Shown: positions 36,585 to 49,878, counted from the stretch's first letter. The stretch: 64,000 nt of DNA from Pohlia nutans (GCA_022496805.1 CM040088.1:17825001-17889000); one strand, 5' to 3'. Program-made: numbers and translations. Notes: generated by a model from the sequence alone, not told the origin.

Positions 36585-36867
36585 GGATTTCTCTAAATCC
36601 CCCGGTGGTCTTCAATGAATGGGGACAAAAGTCCCCCCTATTTTTGTCCTTATACGGGCCCACCTTAAAAAACAACCCCCTCCTCCAATGGTTTTTTATT
36701 CCCAAGTAGGTCCCCCTAGGGTAATTTGGGGCCGTAGGCTCCAAATTTGCAAAAAAATTTGCCAAAAAAAGTACCGAAGGTGGCCAAAATGGAAATTTCA
36801 GAAAAGGGGGGGGGGGGGGCATGAACAGTAGCCCCGCATTCAAGACCACCGGGGGATTTAGAGGCGG
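36585..36867. mobile_element. Mutator-like MITE with 11-base direct repeat
   Basis: The inverted ends share TCTAAATCCCCCGGTGGTCT. The direct repeat GGTTCTTTAGC flanks the element exactly at 36574-36584 and 36868-36878. A 9-11 base duplication fits Mutator-type elements. The interior is unusually G/C-rich, with a run of 12 G near 36800. Confidence 0.8.
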
Positions 36868-37245
36868 GGTTCTTTAGCAGTTGGGAGATCACACCTTTCT
36901 CGATCTGTGGATCTACAGTAGTTTTTTTATAAAGGATTTGGTTCTACAGTATTCTTTTATAAAATATCCAGAAAGTGTCAGGGAACACGGACTCAATGGA
37001 CTATCATTGGCAAGAAGCAACCGACTCAACCTTGGTTAAGTTTAACTAATCTGATAGAATCTCATATTCCAAAATCTTGTCTGCTATTCCTTGACAGAAA
37101 ATGGCCACATTGAGAGGTGAGTACCATAAGGGCTAAAGAACCTTATGATGGCTTTAGAATTGTGCACATTCCACTCTCAGCTCTTAATTTTAGCTGCCAT
37201 TATTTGTTCTAATATGTCTAGCATCAATAGTAGACCTCATTAGGG

Positions 37246-37742
37246 TTAACCCCTAGAGGACCACGACTATGTTTCTCTCCAAACAATCCAAAGTTGCCTA
37301 AAAATACCCCTTTTCAACAAAAAGCAATTTTTTTTTATCTAAAACCTTTTTGACCGATTCAATTGTAGGATTTTTCAACCAATTTGAATTTATTAGCACT
37401 TACAAATTTTCAACCGTTCAAGGTTCCTCAATAATAAGATTATAAGCTACAAAATTGGATGCACACGTTTTTTTGGCCTCTTGTCCAAGTTTGACACTTT
37501 CTCGAAAGGCCCAAAATGAAAAATTCAAATGCATAGCTCATTGTATACAAAATTTCAAGAATTGCCCACATTTATGTTTTTCATCTTTGCATGATTGTAT
37601 CTTTCAATCTGTATATCACTTGTGTATGTAAATTACCACCCCATAGAATCACCACAACAAATCTCAAAAAATTCAGGATCAAAACTCATTCCACACTGAA
37701 TAGACCAAACTTGAAAAATAGCCTTGATGCTTTAGAGGTTAA
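37246..37742. mobile_element. piggyBac-like element, family B-like ends (B7)
   Basis: TTAACCCCTAGAGGACC at the left and GATGCTTTAGAGGTTAA at the right, 497 bases. The interior differs from the short B copies. Confidence 0.7.
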
Positions 37743-38716
37743 GCAGATTTAATTAGGGTTACCACATAGGTTGAAGCCGAAATTCCCGAGCATGGCACAA
37801 TCCAATTTTATCCTTCAAGGGACTTCCAAGGAGTAGTGCTTGGAAAGTCCAACTTCTTCTCTTGTTGCCATGTTATCAATTTATATGCAACATTGGTTTC
37901 CTGGGCCTCAAAAGTAAGGACTCAATGTTAGTGGGTGTCAAACTAGGAGATGGGCTTGGTGAAATAAATATTTTGAACTTTTAATGCTCCTACAAAAGTA
38001 GAGAAAGAGCCACATTTTATTGCTGTTCTACCATTGCTCTTCTTGTATAGAAAGGTAGAAGTACTTAATTGCAACTTACACACCTAAATGCATCATCTTA
38101 AAATCAATACATATACACTATAGGGCCACTTTATATTTGAAGTCAAAGCCGTCTTTTTTGGGCCCAATTCAAATTTCAACCTATATTAGTCTTAAGCCCG
38201 GCCACAAGTACTCAAAATAATAAGATTATGACAAAGCCCATATATATATATGAAAACGGACCCAAGCCCACAAATCAGTCTTCCATTTTCAGTGGACCCA
38301 ATTGTTCGAGTTGAGCCCGTGTCAAATCTTGTTGTTTTTAATTAAAAAATTGGTTTCAAAAATTTATTGTCAAGTCTTGGTGTAAAGGGTTGGGGCTGAT
38401 TTTGGGACCAATGAGAGGTGAGGATTTGAGCCCTCTTACACATCAAAACAGGCTCAACTTTATACTGTATGTAAAGCAGGCCTTCATGTCAGAACCAATA
38501 AACCCCTATATCTTTTGCATATAATATCAAAATAAGGCATACTCTGGTGCATTGGAATCCCCCTTTCAATAAAATTTTCAAGAGGCTAATAATAGAATTT
38601 ATGTTTAATACTTACACTAAAATGTTGCTTTAAGATGTCGTTGCCTTAACCACTTTCTAGCAACATTCAATGACGGCTCTTTCGTTTGAACACTTGCACT
38701 CATGTGGGAAGGGACC
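37743..38716. other. 3' flank of the glucosidase I gene
   Basis: Should contain the 3' UTR of the minus-strand gene ending at 38717. The rest is unremarkable AT-rich DNA. Confidence 0.4.
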
Positions 38717-41700
38717 TTAGTAGAGATCCCCCATAATGAGAAGTATTAGGGAAGTCCATCCAGTAAAAGGATGTGATCCCTTTCCCTTTCCTTTGTTGGC
38801 GTTATCATACTGCTCCCAAAGATATCCGCTCTCATGGTACCGCTTCACCACATTTCTGCAGACATCAGAAAATGGTAGGCATTCTATTAGTCCAATAGAA
38901 TTAACTGGACCGGAGATCCAACCAATATTGATGAAATATGGCTTGCAAAACAGTGGAAAAACATCAAACGATTAACTTTCTATGCACCTGATCAAATTTC
39001 CACGAAGCTGAGAATACATTTCACTGCATCTGACACTATGTTGGCCTTCAGCTGCAGTTTTACAACGGAATAAGATGTTACACAAACGGCATTTGGTGAC
39101 AATCCTAAAAACAAAATCTTGTTTTGACAGAACTAGTGCAGCATCCCCGTCTACTGTTTTGGTTGAGAAAAGAAACAAACTGCTATTGTATTAACCCCTA
39201 AGCGTCAAAAACGCCCAATATGGCCATCTGCATCACTGAACTTTGCAACGGTGGCATTTTCTCATTCTGATTACCTTGGTTTTCTGATTGCAATCAACAT
39301 CATTTTAGAGCGCTTGTTCTATACTACAAGATCAGCAGTGTCGATTGTGTCAAACTGAACTCATTTTCACACAAACAGATGATTTGCAACAAGGGGTTCA
39401 ATTTTCCTACACTACAGAAAATACAGTGGACGCTTAGGGGTTAAGGGGTATGCTTTCAAACATTCTTTTCTTCTTTGAGAACGACCTGAAATTCTTCCTT
39501 GCCAAACTTGGGAAATCTTACATAAAATCATCTTTTGAAAACACAACAGCAAAATGAAGTGGCTCTAGCTGGCACTCACCTTTTGAGCAATGATCAAGTG
39601 CAGAAAGCACAAGATAGTTTATATTCATCCAAACAGGTCCTCGCCAGTACGGTGCATCATGCTCTGTGTTGCGCTTCATGTAGAGAGAGCTACCAAAACC
39701 CAAGAGAAAAACAACCCCCATGAGCACAGGAATTGTAATAGAAAAAGAGAAAGTGGTCTTATTAACCCTGAAGTGCCCAAGCTAAAAAAATACAAAGTCA
39801 ACAGTCAATTATTGTAACTCTCAAAACATATTTCTATCGTTCCAAATTGTAGGGTATGATTTCTTCTTTCTATTCGTGCATTTTGTTACCTTCCTCAAAG
39901 CTTTCTATATGATTTACTTCAACTACTATAGGTAAAGGAGTGGCTATTTGGAGTCAAAAGAGTTTTAGTCTAGATAACCTAAGTAGGGTGATGAGCTTAT
40001 TCAAAAAATTCTACTTGATGAAAAATTTGGCAGAGAAACACACTAATGTATATATTAAAGTCAAACAATCAAAATTCCAGCACTAAGTGAAGGGTGGATA
40101 TTGAAGGCATGCAGCAGTGGGAGCATGCTACCACTTCACTGTCTACAGGTAAAAATTTGAGAAAGAAGAATTTTCGGATCTAAAGGTAAAAAATTGCAGT
40201 GAATCTAAATAACAAAGAATGAATTGAATGAGGCTGGCTGGAGTATATTAACCCCTAAGCGTCTAAAACGCCCAATATGGCCATCTGCATCACTGAACTT
40301 TGCAACCGTGCCATTTTCTCATTTTATCTCGGTTTTCTGATTGCAATACATCATTTTAAAGCTGTTGTTCTATACTACAAGATCAACAGTGTCGATCGTG
40401 TCAAACTGAAGTCATTTTCACACGAACAGATGATTTGCAGCAGGGGGTTCAGTTCTCCTACACTACAGAAAATACACAGTGGACGCTTAGGGGTTAAGAA
40501 CCACAAGTGACAGTGATCTGCCATCAATGAGCATAGCTTAGATAACAGGTGATGATTAGGGTTTGTAGTATTACCTTGTTGTGGCAAGTGAACGAAGTCC
40601 AAAGGATGTCCACAAATTGGACTCATTGCGTAGAAGCTCTAACTGGTTTTCAAACTCTGGCGAGTCCTGCACAGATGCTATCACTTTAAATGCAAAGAAT
40701 AATTAGGGAAAGGAGCTCCTACACAATTGTTAATAACATAAAACATTGGCCAAAAAATTGCATGAAAAATTTCAGGACGACTTACGTGGGGTAGGATGTC
40801 CATGAGCAAAGGGAAGAGGCTGTTGTAACCATAGTGTGGAACCCAACCCAGCACTGGAGGTTTCAATACTACCCGTTCTAATTCCGACTGCATGTAACCT
40901 GTCTGAGGGTCCACATAATTCCGTCGCTGAAGCTTCACCTGTAACAAGTCCATTCACAGTTTTTCCTTATATTTACTTAAAAATCCATCTTGAACTAATT
41001 ATATCAAAAGCATATATCTTGATAACAGGTTAGGCATGACTTTTGAAGGGGGAGAAAAAATGCAACATGCCTGTTCAGTGTGGAGTCCATAGTCGAGATA
41101 ACGCCCACTTTCGGCATCATAGTGAAGCTGCACAATTGTTGCAAATATATGATACCATCAGCAAAACTCCAAAGAAAAATGGATATATAATTCACGGAGA
41201 CTGAAGTTTACAGAGAGGAAATAGTCAAGGAAATAGAAGCGGAAAACTGGATGAACACAAATTCTCGCCTTATTGAGGAGCCCTAGGTCTGTTAGCTGTG
41301 CTGCGGTTGCAATGTAGGCCTGCATGCACACAAGGATAATTTATGTAAGTTGGGACATTCTAATGCTCAAGTGACTAACCACCAAGGACCAATGACGTAT
41401 ATTATGCCATTAACCATCAAAGAATTGTGTGATGAGAACTTAAACCGTAACCTCGTATTTTCAACACTACTATTATGTCTAGTCACCAGGGCTATAATAT
41501 ACAGTGGTGGTGGCTTAGGGTTGGCATAAGACGAGAAGGAAGGGTGAGGAGAGCTAAGCAATGGTTCGGAATTGTAGAAAGTTTTACGTTCAATAAAAAG
41601 AAGATGTGTTAAAAGCAATAGTAGCAGGACGGGGTCCATCATTTCAAAAAATGAGTTTCTTATGTCTAGTAGAATTGTGGCATGTGGCTATAGGAATAGA

Positions 41701-44700
41701 GGCATTCTAAGGTTGCCAAATAGAGATTTTGAATTTATCAATCAGTGAGTATTATACTGAGGATTATATGGAGACATGAAAATTATACATTTCTCATTGG
41801 TGGAGAGACACTTGCGATTAACCGCTTGATTTTTGTTGAACAATATCAATCTAGAAAAAAAAATTGGAATTGAATTCCAACTCAAGAAAACCTTCTCGAA
41901 CACCTTACCACATTTGATTTGCCAACAATGGACGCTATTTTGGATAATGATCGAGCAGCTAGTGCCAGCCAGCATCGCAGATCCAGATGCCGCTCATGGT
42001 CGGAAGGGTGTGATGCTCTTGGATAATCGTCTAAACCTGACATCAAGGTCTGCCACATCAAAAAGGAAACCCACAAAGTATCAATTTATGTTACTGAAGA
42101 GAATGTTTGGACAGATGTTTGCTTGATATGAAAGTGATCCTTTCACTCAAAAAGTTTTGAACTCTGCATGTAATCTTACTTCATGTTTGTTACAATTTGA
42201 TTCATGTTCAAAACTGATGGCTGAAATCTTGAAATCAAAGTGCGATTCAAAACTATTTGAGTTAAAAAAGAACCCTATTGTCGTACTTGATTCGTCTTCA
42301 ATACCAACAGAAGGTTTCCAGCAAAAAGAAGATGTAGAAACGTTATTCACTCACAAGTGGATTTAGTTCACGCTTAGTTTGTGCATTTCGTCCATGCCAA
42401 TAATAGCTGCTTGGCACGTTTCCTGTTCAACCTCCAAACTACACGTTGTAAGTATCCCCACAGACCTTACCATTTTAATGTCCACCAGATTGTAATAGAA
42501 AACGGGAAAATTTCACAAGAGCTACCAGACAGGAAGAGTAAGAGTTCAGGGAGCCTAAGCCCTTAAATTTTCTCACAGGAAGCATCTACAATTTAAACAA
42601 ATGGCACGCTGGACAAATAGATATGTAAGAGAGGGCACACCGGTTTGGGAGGTGTTGAACCATTGAAACCAAGCTTCAAGTCTTGGATATAACCTCTCAA
42701 AGAACTCCTCATCTTCTTCGTTTGGAAGTCCTAAAGCTTTCTCATCTTCATACGCTGTTGCGAGTTCTGAGCCCAAGAGCATCATTATCCCCACATCACT
42801 CAAACAAGAAAATACAATACCAAGGACTTCCCCACATTATTTGCAGGCCCTAAAGGAAAAAAGAGGCACTTGACCGGGTCTTATTTAGAAAAGCAGACAA
42901 GACCTCCTAATTTATTGAGAAAAAAACAATGAGGACACCACGCAGTAAGTTCATTACTGTATATAGCCATGAAAAGCGCCGGAGGGTTGGCATTGCTTGT
43001 ATGTTGCTTTACAAATTGGTCTGGAACTTTGCTGCACCACAGATGAAGCCGTTATAGGGAACTCATCTAGTTTACTTCACAGATAATGTTCTTTCTCCTC
43101 AGTGTCATAGTCCATTGTATCAAAATATCAAGAAGCCATCGCACGGGAAATGAAATGATTCACACTCGCTTGCAACACAAAATGGAGCAACAACCAAGAG
43201 GATGTAGAATTTCAATCATGCTTTGCTACATACCCTTCATACATACCTGCGAGCTTCATCTCCAAGAATTTGTTCGCGAGGAATCCAACCATCAATGTTA
43301 AGAAGATCAAGCCAATGAGCTATGATCTCCTTACTCATTTTGCGATCCCATCGACTGCACAGTTTAAAAGTCATTAGTTGCATGCGCTATTTCAGAACTC
43401 CAAACTTCGCCGGCTTCACGGCTTCCCAACAGGCTTCAGAAATGCATCCTCAAAGCACACATGTACATGAGGATTGGGGGAATCAGTGACTGATTTCTAA
43501 ACCTCAAATCCAGAATGTGAGTCAAAATTTCAATGTCAATCTTACCTTACCAGGAGCTGATGAAAACCCTCGTCCCACAGAAAACCACGTGGGAAGAAGG
43601 ATCGGCTAGGAACAGCAGTATACAATGCCGCAGGCCAATATTTCCAAACATCTCCATCTTTTGACTGCCGCATCAAAACACTTACCATCAAAAAAATTAC
43701 TCCTTCAAATCATGTCAATAGGAAGACATGCAAATTCAATCTTTCAATGTCGACACTGATAGGCAAGCAACTCAACCAATCTTTGGAATGAAAATTAACA
43801 TAAGACAAGGAAATCGTGGAATACCCACTTGATACTCAGGTGGAATCGCTATCAAAGACTGCCCATAGAAGTATCCAATGCTGCCCAGAAGGTTACTGAG
43901 TGCCACCCGCCCAACTTCGACCTCCTTCTCATCCTTCACCTTTTATATTACCATCCCAAAACATGGCTTACAATGTTAGGGTTCAAACTGCAACAATTGT
44001 TGTAAGCATTGGGGTTTCCACTATGTGATGAGAACAAACTACCTCATAAGAACAAAAATGTAACCCACCAGAAATAACTTTGTCTGAAGTGCATTGATAA
44101 GCATGTCTTCTATCTAGCCACAAACGTTTCTAAAGTGATGAAAGATGCACTCTTACCTCATACCAGAGCTAAAAGTCAACCATACCTTGTCCTGCAGTTT
44201 GAAGGTTGACTGAAACCGCTTTTCAAACATCTCTTCACGCTCTGATAGTTTTTGGGTGAGCTCGACACCTAAACCAGGGCCATCAAGGGCGGGGTGGTTT
44301 AGAAGATTTAACAGGGAACCCATCCTTTAGGGATTAACCATGTTGTTACTACATGAACAATACAACCCTTCTATGTAAGCAAATAGAAACATTCAATACG
44401 AAAACTCTCCAGCTATAAAATGAATCTTATCTACATCTCAGCATGTCACAATTGTACAACGACAGCTGACTAACAATCTCTCTCCACTCTTAAATTTTTT
44501 TGAGTGAAGCAGAGAATAGTTGGACAAAATACCTGAAAGCTTCATAACACGTGCGCGAGCTCCATCACTTTTTCTCTGTGTACCAGACACAAAGACAACG
44601 TCGAACGATAGAGGTGCCACACCAGTGATCTGGGCATGAAAGTAGGTTTCAAGCTCAATGAGTACAAATACATCAGTGGGTAAACCCACTCCAAGAATTA

Positions 44701-47700
44701 CCTAACTAATAGGTATCGGAATATGAGCTTCTAAAACTTCAAACAGGCAGCTCCAAAATACGCTTACCAACTAACAACAGAAATAGCAAGATGGAACAGA
44801 ACAGTAACGTGTACCTGGATGACACCAATGTTGGAAGACTTCTCAGCTTCATTTGGAAGTTCAATACGACCCTGTGTCCGTGCCTAATATTCTCAAATTC
44901 ACAAAAAGATTCAGAAGTACTGCATCATCCCAATACAAATTAACTACACATCAACATCCATAGTCCTCTTCAAAACGTTGGAATTATAACTGCCAAAAGA
45001 ATATAGCCACATTTTTAAGGCTGAACGACCTTTTCAGAAGTATATACCTGCGTCTCAAGCACTTGCCAAACCAACTGAGTCAAATTGTGTGTGTGTTGGC
45101 GGCGAAGTCCCACAAAACTGGTAGAAGATTTCCCCTTCAACCACAGCAACCAAGACAAAACTTCAATGCGATTTTTCAACTTTATAAGCACCGGAGACTT
45201 CTCAATTCAGAAAACACCAAATTTGTTAAAAGTGCACAAAGCCATAGGCACTTATTCCTGCCTTGTCATTCCATTCCACCCATAAATTGTACTTCTAACA
45301 TGGTAATTAAAGCTAGAGTGGTAGATAGCCATCCCAATATCCGTGATGATCATTTTCACACTTTTTAGAAGTCATGGCAGTCCTGTGGCATACCTGGCCT
45401 TTGATATGAAGCTCCCAACCACCGACCTCGTTGGCTGTGCAAGCTGCAAACCTACCATCTCCAGACACATCCGAAAAGAGTTGCAACGCACTTCCACCCT
45501 CATCCGCAATGTAGAAGAAAAGTGACACTTGTCGACCAGGAGATTCAATTTGTTCCCTGCACACACAAAAACCAAACTCCTCTTCAGAAAACTTGAGTTC
45601 AATGCACGGTTTTTATAACAGATAGACGTTCCTGCCCAGCTCCTCAAAGACAACCGTGGCACTCAGTGAATATCAGTATCAACTAATTGATCTGACCCTA
45701 AAGAACCAAGAAGCCCAAATTGAGCCTCGTGCTTCTTTTAGCAGTTTTGACGAGGTCATATCGGACTTTCTTTTGTCCAATTCTAATTACTTATTGACCA
45801 ACACATGAAACATTCTTCACTGATTCTGGTAATACAAAATCTGAATTATTGAATTTTCAGAATATGATCATTTGAAGCCTTGGCCCTTTAGGAGTATGGG
45901 ATACCTTTCTGAGGGTCGTGATGGTTTCTCGACCACATGAACACGAACTGCCCAATCCCCTCCATAGCCACTTTCAGAATCTTGGTGCTTCAAGAATGAT
46001 GTAGTTATTGCAAGCCCTTGATCTACTATTTCCTGCCAGCAATGTAAGAAAAGCACATCAAACATGAACAGTGCAATATCCTATCAAATTGATTTTAAAA
46101 AATAAAACAAAACAATGTATGAAAGAGAACTACCTGACGCCCATAGGTAGCTCCATCGTGACGCACCCAAGCATACCTTGTGAGTTTATCACCTTCCTCA
46201 CATGTATGTCGTAGCGAATAGCGATTCTCCTTCACTCCCAGCCACATCAACCCCGCCAGCAATGACTTGGGTGTCCTGCAATCACAACCCTTAACAACCT
46301 CATTTTTCTGTCCTTGTATCAGTTGTTCTCTAGCCTCTGCTGCTTGAATGCTAGCCCTTCAAGTTTAGGGTTTAGGGTTTACGAACAAAGAAGTTGACCG
46401 TACCATGAAAATCACCAACAGTTGATTCACTACACTAAAATCCTTATTAGCTCTGAGTGAGCAAATGAAGCTGCGTCACAAACTGATACATTCTTTTGAA
46501 AAGTAAAATCCAGTGTCCCTGCTCACACAGATCAGTGAAAAAAGAAAAAGTGCCAGACCTAATAACGATTGTAGCAGAGAAACCGACCCCAAGAGATACT
46601 CAAGAAACCCTAACTGCGTTACAATTGGCATGGTATACATTAACAACTACCTTAACCCCTAAAGGACCAAGTTGCCCAAATTGGGCTCCACGTCTTTTTT
46701 AAGTCCTATTTGGACTTCCTCTTGTTCAAATTTATTTGTTTTTTGACGAACACATGCAATGATCTTCACTAGTTCTGGTGACATAAAATTTGGTCCCATC
46801 TGAATTATTGATTTTTCACAATATGATCAATTGAATTTGTCATTTTAAAACTGTGAATCCTTGGTCCTTTAGGGGTTAAATGGCATTAAAATTGACATGA
46901 TTTACGTTTAAAACTACACTAGATGGCGGTAGAATTTAACACGACTACGTTTTCTACAACTGGCAGGGTAAGCGTCCACTGTGCACTTTCTGTAGTGTAG
47001 GAAAATTGGACTCCCTGCTGCAAATCATCTGTTTGTGTTAAAATGACTTCAGTTTGACACGATCAACACTGTTGATCTTGTAGTACAGAACAAGAGCTTT
47101 TAAATGATGTATTGCAATCAGAGAACCGAGGTAAAATGAGAAAATGCCACCGTTGCAAATTTCAGTGACGCATATGGCCATATTGGGCGTTTTAGACGCT
47201 TAGGGGTTAACACAACTAGGGTTTAACACAACTAGGTTTTCTAGAATACCTCTGGGGTGAGAGTTACCATGCATCTCTTCATGAATTCTCCCGGGACATC
47301 TGATTGCAAAATTGACAGTGCAACAAAGTGGATGATCCATTACCTAGCTCGGATACCAAAGTAGAGAGTGGAACGATACGTCCCCCAAAACATGCGTTCT
47401 CGGTGCTTCCCTTGAAACTGCACCATCCAATGCACATGCATAAAAAAATTGCATAAGAATTCAAAACCCTTGAGGAAACAAAATTGTGTGAGCAGAGTTA
47501 GTACCTGCGGCAAGTCTGTGACAAGCTTGGCAGGAAAGGGTGTGAGAGCGCGAGGTTTGGGGGAGGCAGCCCACGGTGGATTGGCATAAAAGTGGTTTGC
47601 CGAAACGGCCAAGAAGACCAGAGCGGCAGCAACGCACACGAGAGCCAGCCAGCCATGACAACAGCCACTGCAACAACTGCAGGGTTTCTTCAGATTCGCC

Positions 47701-47798
47701 TCCCGCCGTGGCTGCTTGGGTCCCGGGCGTGATCTCACAGGCCTGGAAGCATCATCGGAGGAATCCCATGATGCTTTGGCTCCTCGCCGATCCCGCAT
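38717..47798 (-). CDS. GCS1: Mannosyl-oligosaccharide glucosidase (glucosidase I), 23 exons
   Basis: GH63 enzyme that removes the terminal alpha-1,2-glucose from new N-glycans in the ER. Exon bounds in gene order: 47798-47505, 47417-47344, 46275-46134, 46032-45905, 45556-45394, 45134-45048, 44871-44815, 44629-44533, 44268-44186, 43939-43829, 43664-43546, 43354-43247, 43031-42958, 42766-42641, 42422-42355, 42049-41909, 41319-41269, 41127-41071, 40938-40786, 40666-40575, 39689-39580, 39051-38988, 38855-38717. All phases agree and give 845 residues, close to the Arabidopsis protein. Seen: Arg-rich N-terminus, one membrane anchor (about 48-66), [34 protein letters not shown] (D584/D585, likely catalytic acid), [11 protein letters not shown], and WEQYD (E814, likely base). 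Introns 17 and 18 start with GC. Introns 2, 4, 20 and 21 carry MITEs. Confidence 0.95.
39191..39444. mobile_element. piggyBac-like MITE, family A, copy A1
   Basis: TTAACCCCTAAGCGTC and GACGCTTAGGGGTTAA, perfect inverted ends with TTAA on both sides, 254 bases. It lies in GCS1 intron 21. Confidence 0.9.
40248..40497. mobile_element. piggyBac-like MITE, family A, copy A2
   Basis: Same perfect ends as A1 with TTAA flanks, same orientation, 250 bases. It lies in GCS1 intron 20, about 1 kb from A1. Confidence 0.9.
45694..45895. mobile_element. piggyBac-like MITE, family B, copy B3
   Basis: A worn copy (GACCCTAAAGAACCAAG ... GGCCCTTTAGGAG) that fills most of GCS1 intron 4 and ends about 9 bases from that intron's 5' splice site. 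The TTAA flanks are lost. Confidence 0.7.
46652..46879. mobile_element. piggyBac-like MITE, family B, copy B4
   Basis: Complete: TTAACCCCTAAAGGACCAAG at the left and CTTGGTCCTTTAGGGGTTAA at the right, 228 bases, in GCS1 intron 2. It is the best reference copy for family B. Confidence 0.9.
46966..47210. mobile_element. piggyBac-like MITE, family A, copy A3
   Basis: Reverse orientation to A1. The right end GACGCTTAGGGGTTAA is intact and the left end is reduced to GGTAAGCGTCC. It lies in GCS1 intron 2, about 90 bases from B4. Confidence 0.85.
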
Positions 47799-48096
47799 TG
47801 CTCAGTCTACGATTGCACTCCACGATGAGTAGGAAGTAACGATCCAACTAGTTTGTCTTGGGCATGCCAGTTTGAAATTCCAGTGAGGAATTGCAATGAT
47901 ATGGGGTGCCAGTGGAGCGATTGCTAACTTAATGCAGCGGACGAGGACATCGATTGATTGAGCAAGACGATCGATCCGACATGGCCATGTGCCGCCCCTC
48001 AGGTTGCCTAAGTGCAATTAGAGGAAAAAGGTGCATGTGACCTAGAGCATCTCCACTCATGCACGCTAAAAAATTGACAGGATAGACCTCCAGTGA
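47799..48096 (-). promoter_or_regulatory. Upstream region of GCS1
   Basis: Short unique stretch between the GCS1 ATG and element B6, so the proximal promoter and leader must lie here or include the element. No TATA box or defined motif could be placed. Confidence 0.4.
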
Positions 48097-48678
48097 CGAC
48101 CCCTAAAGGACCGGCCGGGTGTTGAACTTAGCTCTTGTTTTCTTGACTAGCTCTTGTAGCAAGCTCAATTCCTCGTTTGTGTGGGGTAATTTTGACGATC
48201 GGCACCGTTGAAACTAAAGAAGACTTATGTAGCTTTTTTATGAAAAAAAGATCGACAAAATCGCACAAATTTTGAGAAAATGCCACTGTTGAGAAGATTG
48301 ATGGAACTTGTTTGGGGTATTTTGTACACATGCTGAAATCGGATTGTTCAAAAGTGCTCCAAAAATTCTAAAACTTTTACTGTGAGTAGAAATCACCATT
48401 TTAAATAAGTGCAAAAAATTTCAAGTAATTTGGAGGTGTGAGGAGGAAGATATGAGGGCCTGAAGTGACGCCTAGATACCCACCGTGCAACTCAAAAAAA
48501 GCACCAAAAATCGCTCACTTGATGAATTTCCGATCAAGAAGTACCTACAGATTCGACTCTCAAAAAGAGCCAGGGTCTCTTTGTTGCTCATCTTACAATT
48601 CAAAGCCCAAAAACCCAAATTTCCTCACTTTCTAGTTCCAAAAGCCGCGTTGGGGCCTTACGGTCCTTTAGGGGTTAA
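48097..48678. mobile_element. piggyBac-like element with family B ends (B6), 580 bases
   Basis: Left end GACCCCTAAAGGACCGG, right end CGGTCCTTTAGGGGTTAA. The interior differs from the 230-base copies. It is about 300 bases upstream of GCS1. Confidence 0.75.
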
Positions 48679-49530
48679 AATAAAAAAAACATTAATGACT
48701 ATAGATTTCACTTGTGAATTTTCAACGCTTATAGAGTATGTAAGAGAGCCGCGAGACGCGAGCCGTCAATCAACAGTTCTAGGGTAGGGCTGGGTTTCAC
48801 TTGTGGATTTCCAACGCTTGCATGGTACCGGTGTGTAAAAGAGTCGGCGAGCCACCAGCCGTCAGTCGATAGTTCCAGGGTAGGGTTTTTTATGATGTAA
48901 CCTAGTCTTTCACATCCTTGGATGGTCTTATCATGATTGTTCCATTCCGCCCTTGAAGACCATTATGTGAAGTAACCTTTGACGTCTTTTCAATTTCATG
49001 GCCTTTCACTTGGTCACTGGTGGTGAGAAGAGAAGCGAAGCCTTAGTTTACATATATTTGAAGAGCCCTTGAACTTACACTTTGGCACCTTCAAACGTCC
49101 CCCGCAACCACCATAAGTGTACATCAATTGGTTAATGTATCAATCACAAGTAGAATCAACTAAACTTAGATTTGAAAAGTCATTTCTTAACAAGTTATGA
49201 TTGAGGGTCAAGAGAATCATTTTTGAAAGGTTCTTATGATTTTTCATTTAATTATTGAGTGTGTCAAGTTCTTTGAGCATCTTTAGTCTATTTGGTAAAC
49301 ATGCCCTCCATTAGAGAAAAAAAATGTTTGTTTTGTGCAAACTTAGAGCATCCTTAGTCTACTTAACCCAGTAAACATGCCCTTCATAGACAAAGAATTA
49401 CACCAATAATAAACAATTACATCTTTTAATAGACAAAAAATTACACCATCAAAATATTATCTTAGAAGCGCTTTAAAATTATGTAGTGAAAGTACATTAC
49501 AAAAAAAATTGGATTCATTTGGCATTAATC
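48679..49530. other. Spacer with a duplicated segment and MITE fragments
   Basis: About 65 bases around 48700-48790 recur imperfectly at 48795-48885 (TTTCACTTGTGGATTTCCAACGC-type sequence and a GTCAATCAACAGTTCTAGGG-type sequence). Sequence near 49055-49260 resembles the interior of the element at 10731. No gene seen. Confidence 0.4.
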
Positions 49531-49829
49531 AGGAATTTAGGACCTCACTGATTTTTAACGATTTCCGTGCGACATTCGATATTTCATGGGTTCGTACATT
49601 TTCACATGGATTCCGCACGGATTTTACTCTAATTCTGCACAGAATCCGCACGGCTTCCACAATCACTCTTTTTGTTATCAACAAAGTGTGGAATCCGTGC
49701 GGAACTAGCGCGAAATCTGTGCAGAATTAGCGTGAAATCCGTGCAAAATCTATGCGAAAAATGTACGAACCCATGAAATATCATATGTCGCACAGAAATC
49801 GTTTAAAATCCGTGGGGTCCTAAATTCCT
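49531..49829. mobile_element. 299-base foldback with AGGAATTTAGGACC ends
   Basis: Inverted arms of over 100 bases, starting AGGAATTTAGGACC and including CATGGGTTCGTACATTTT-type sequence and several GATTCCGCACGG-type motifs. Noncoding. Confidence 0.85.
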
Positions 49830-49878
49830 AATGTTCATTTGGTTGATTTATTAAATACATCCCATCAAATGTTTGCTA

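Noticed and set aside
41909..42076. Alternative exon 16 start at the later acceptor (GATGTCAG)
   Set aside because: The TGGCAG acceptor at 42050 keeps phase 0 with exon 15 and preserves the family sequence [13 protein letters not shown].
47461..47839. Plus-strand and alternative-frame ORFs over GCS1 exon 1
   Set aside because: Exon 1 is fixed by its membrane anchor and by phase-correct splicing to the conserved [15 protein letters not shown] exon.
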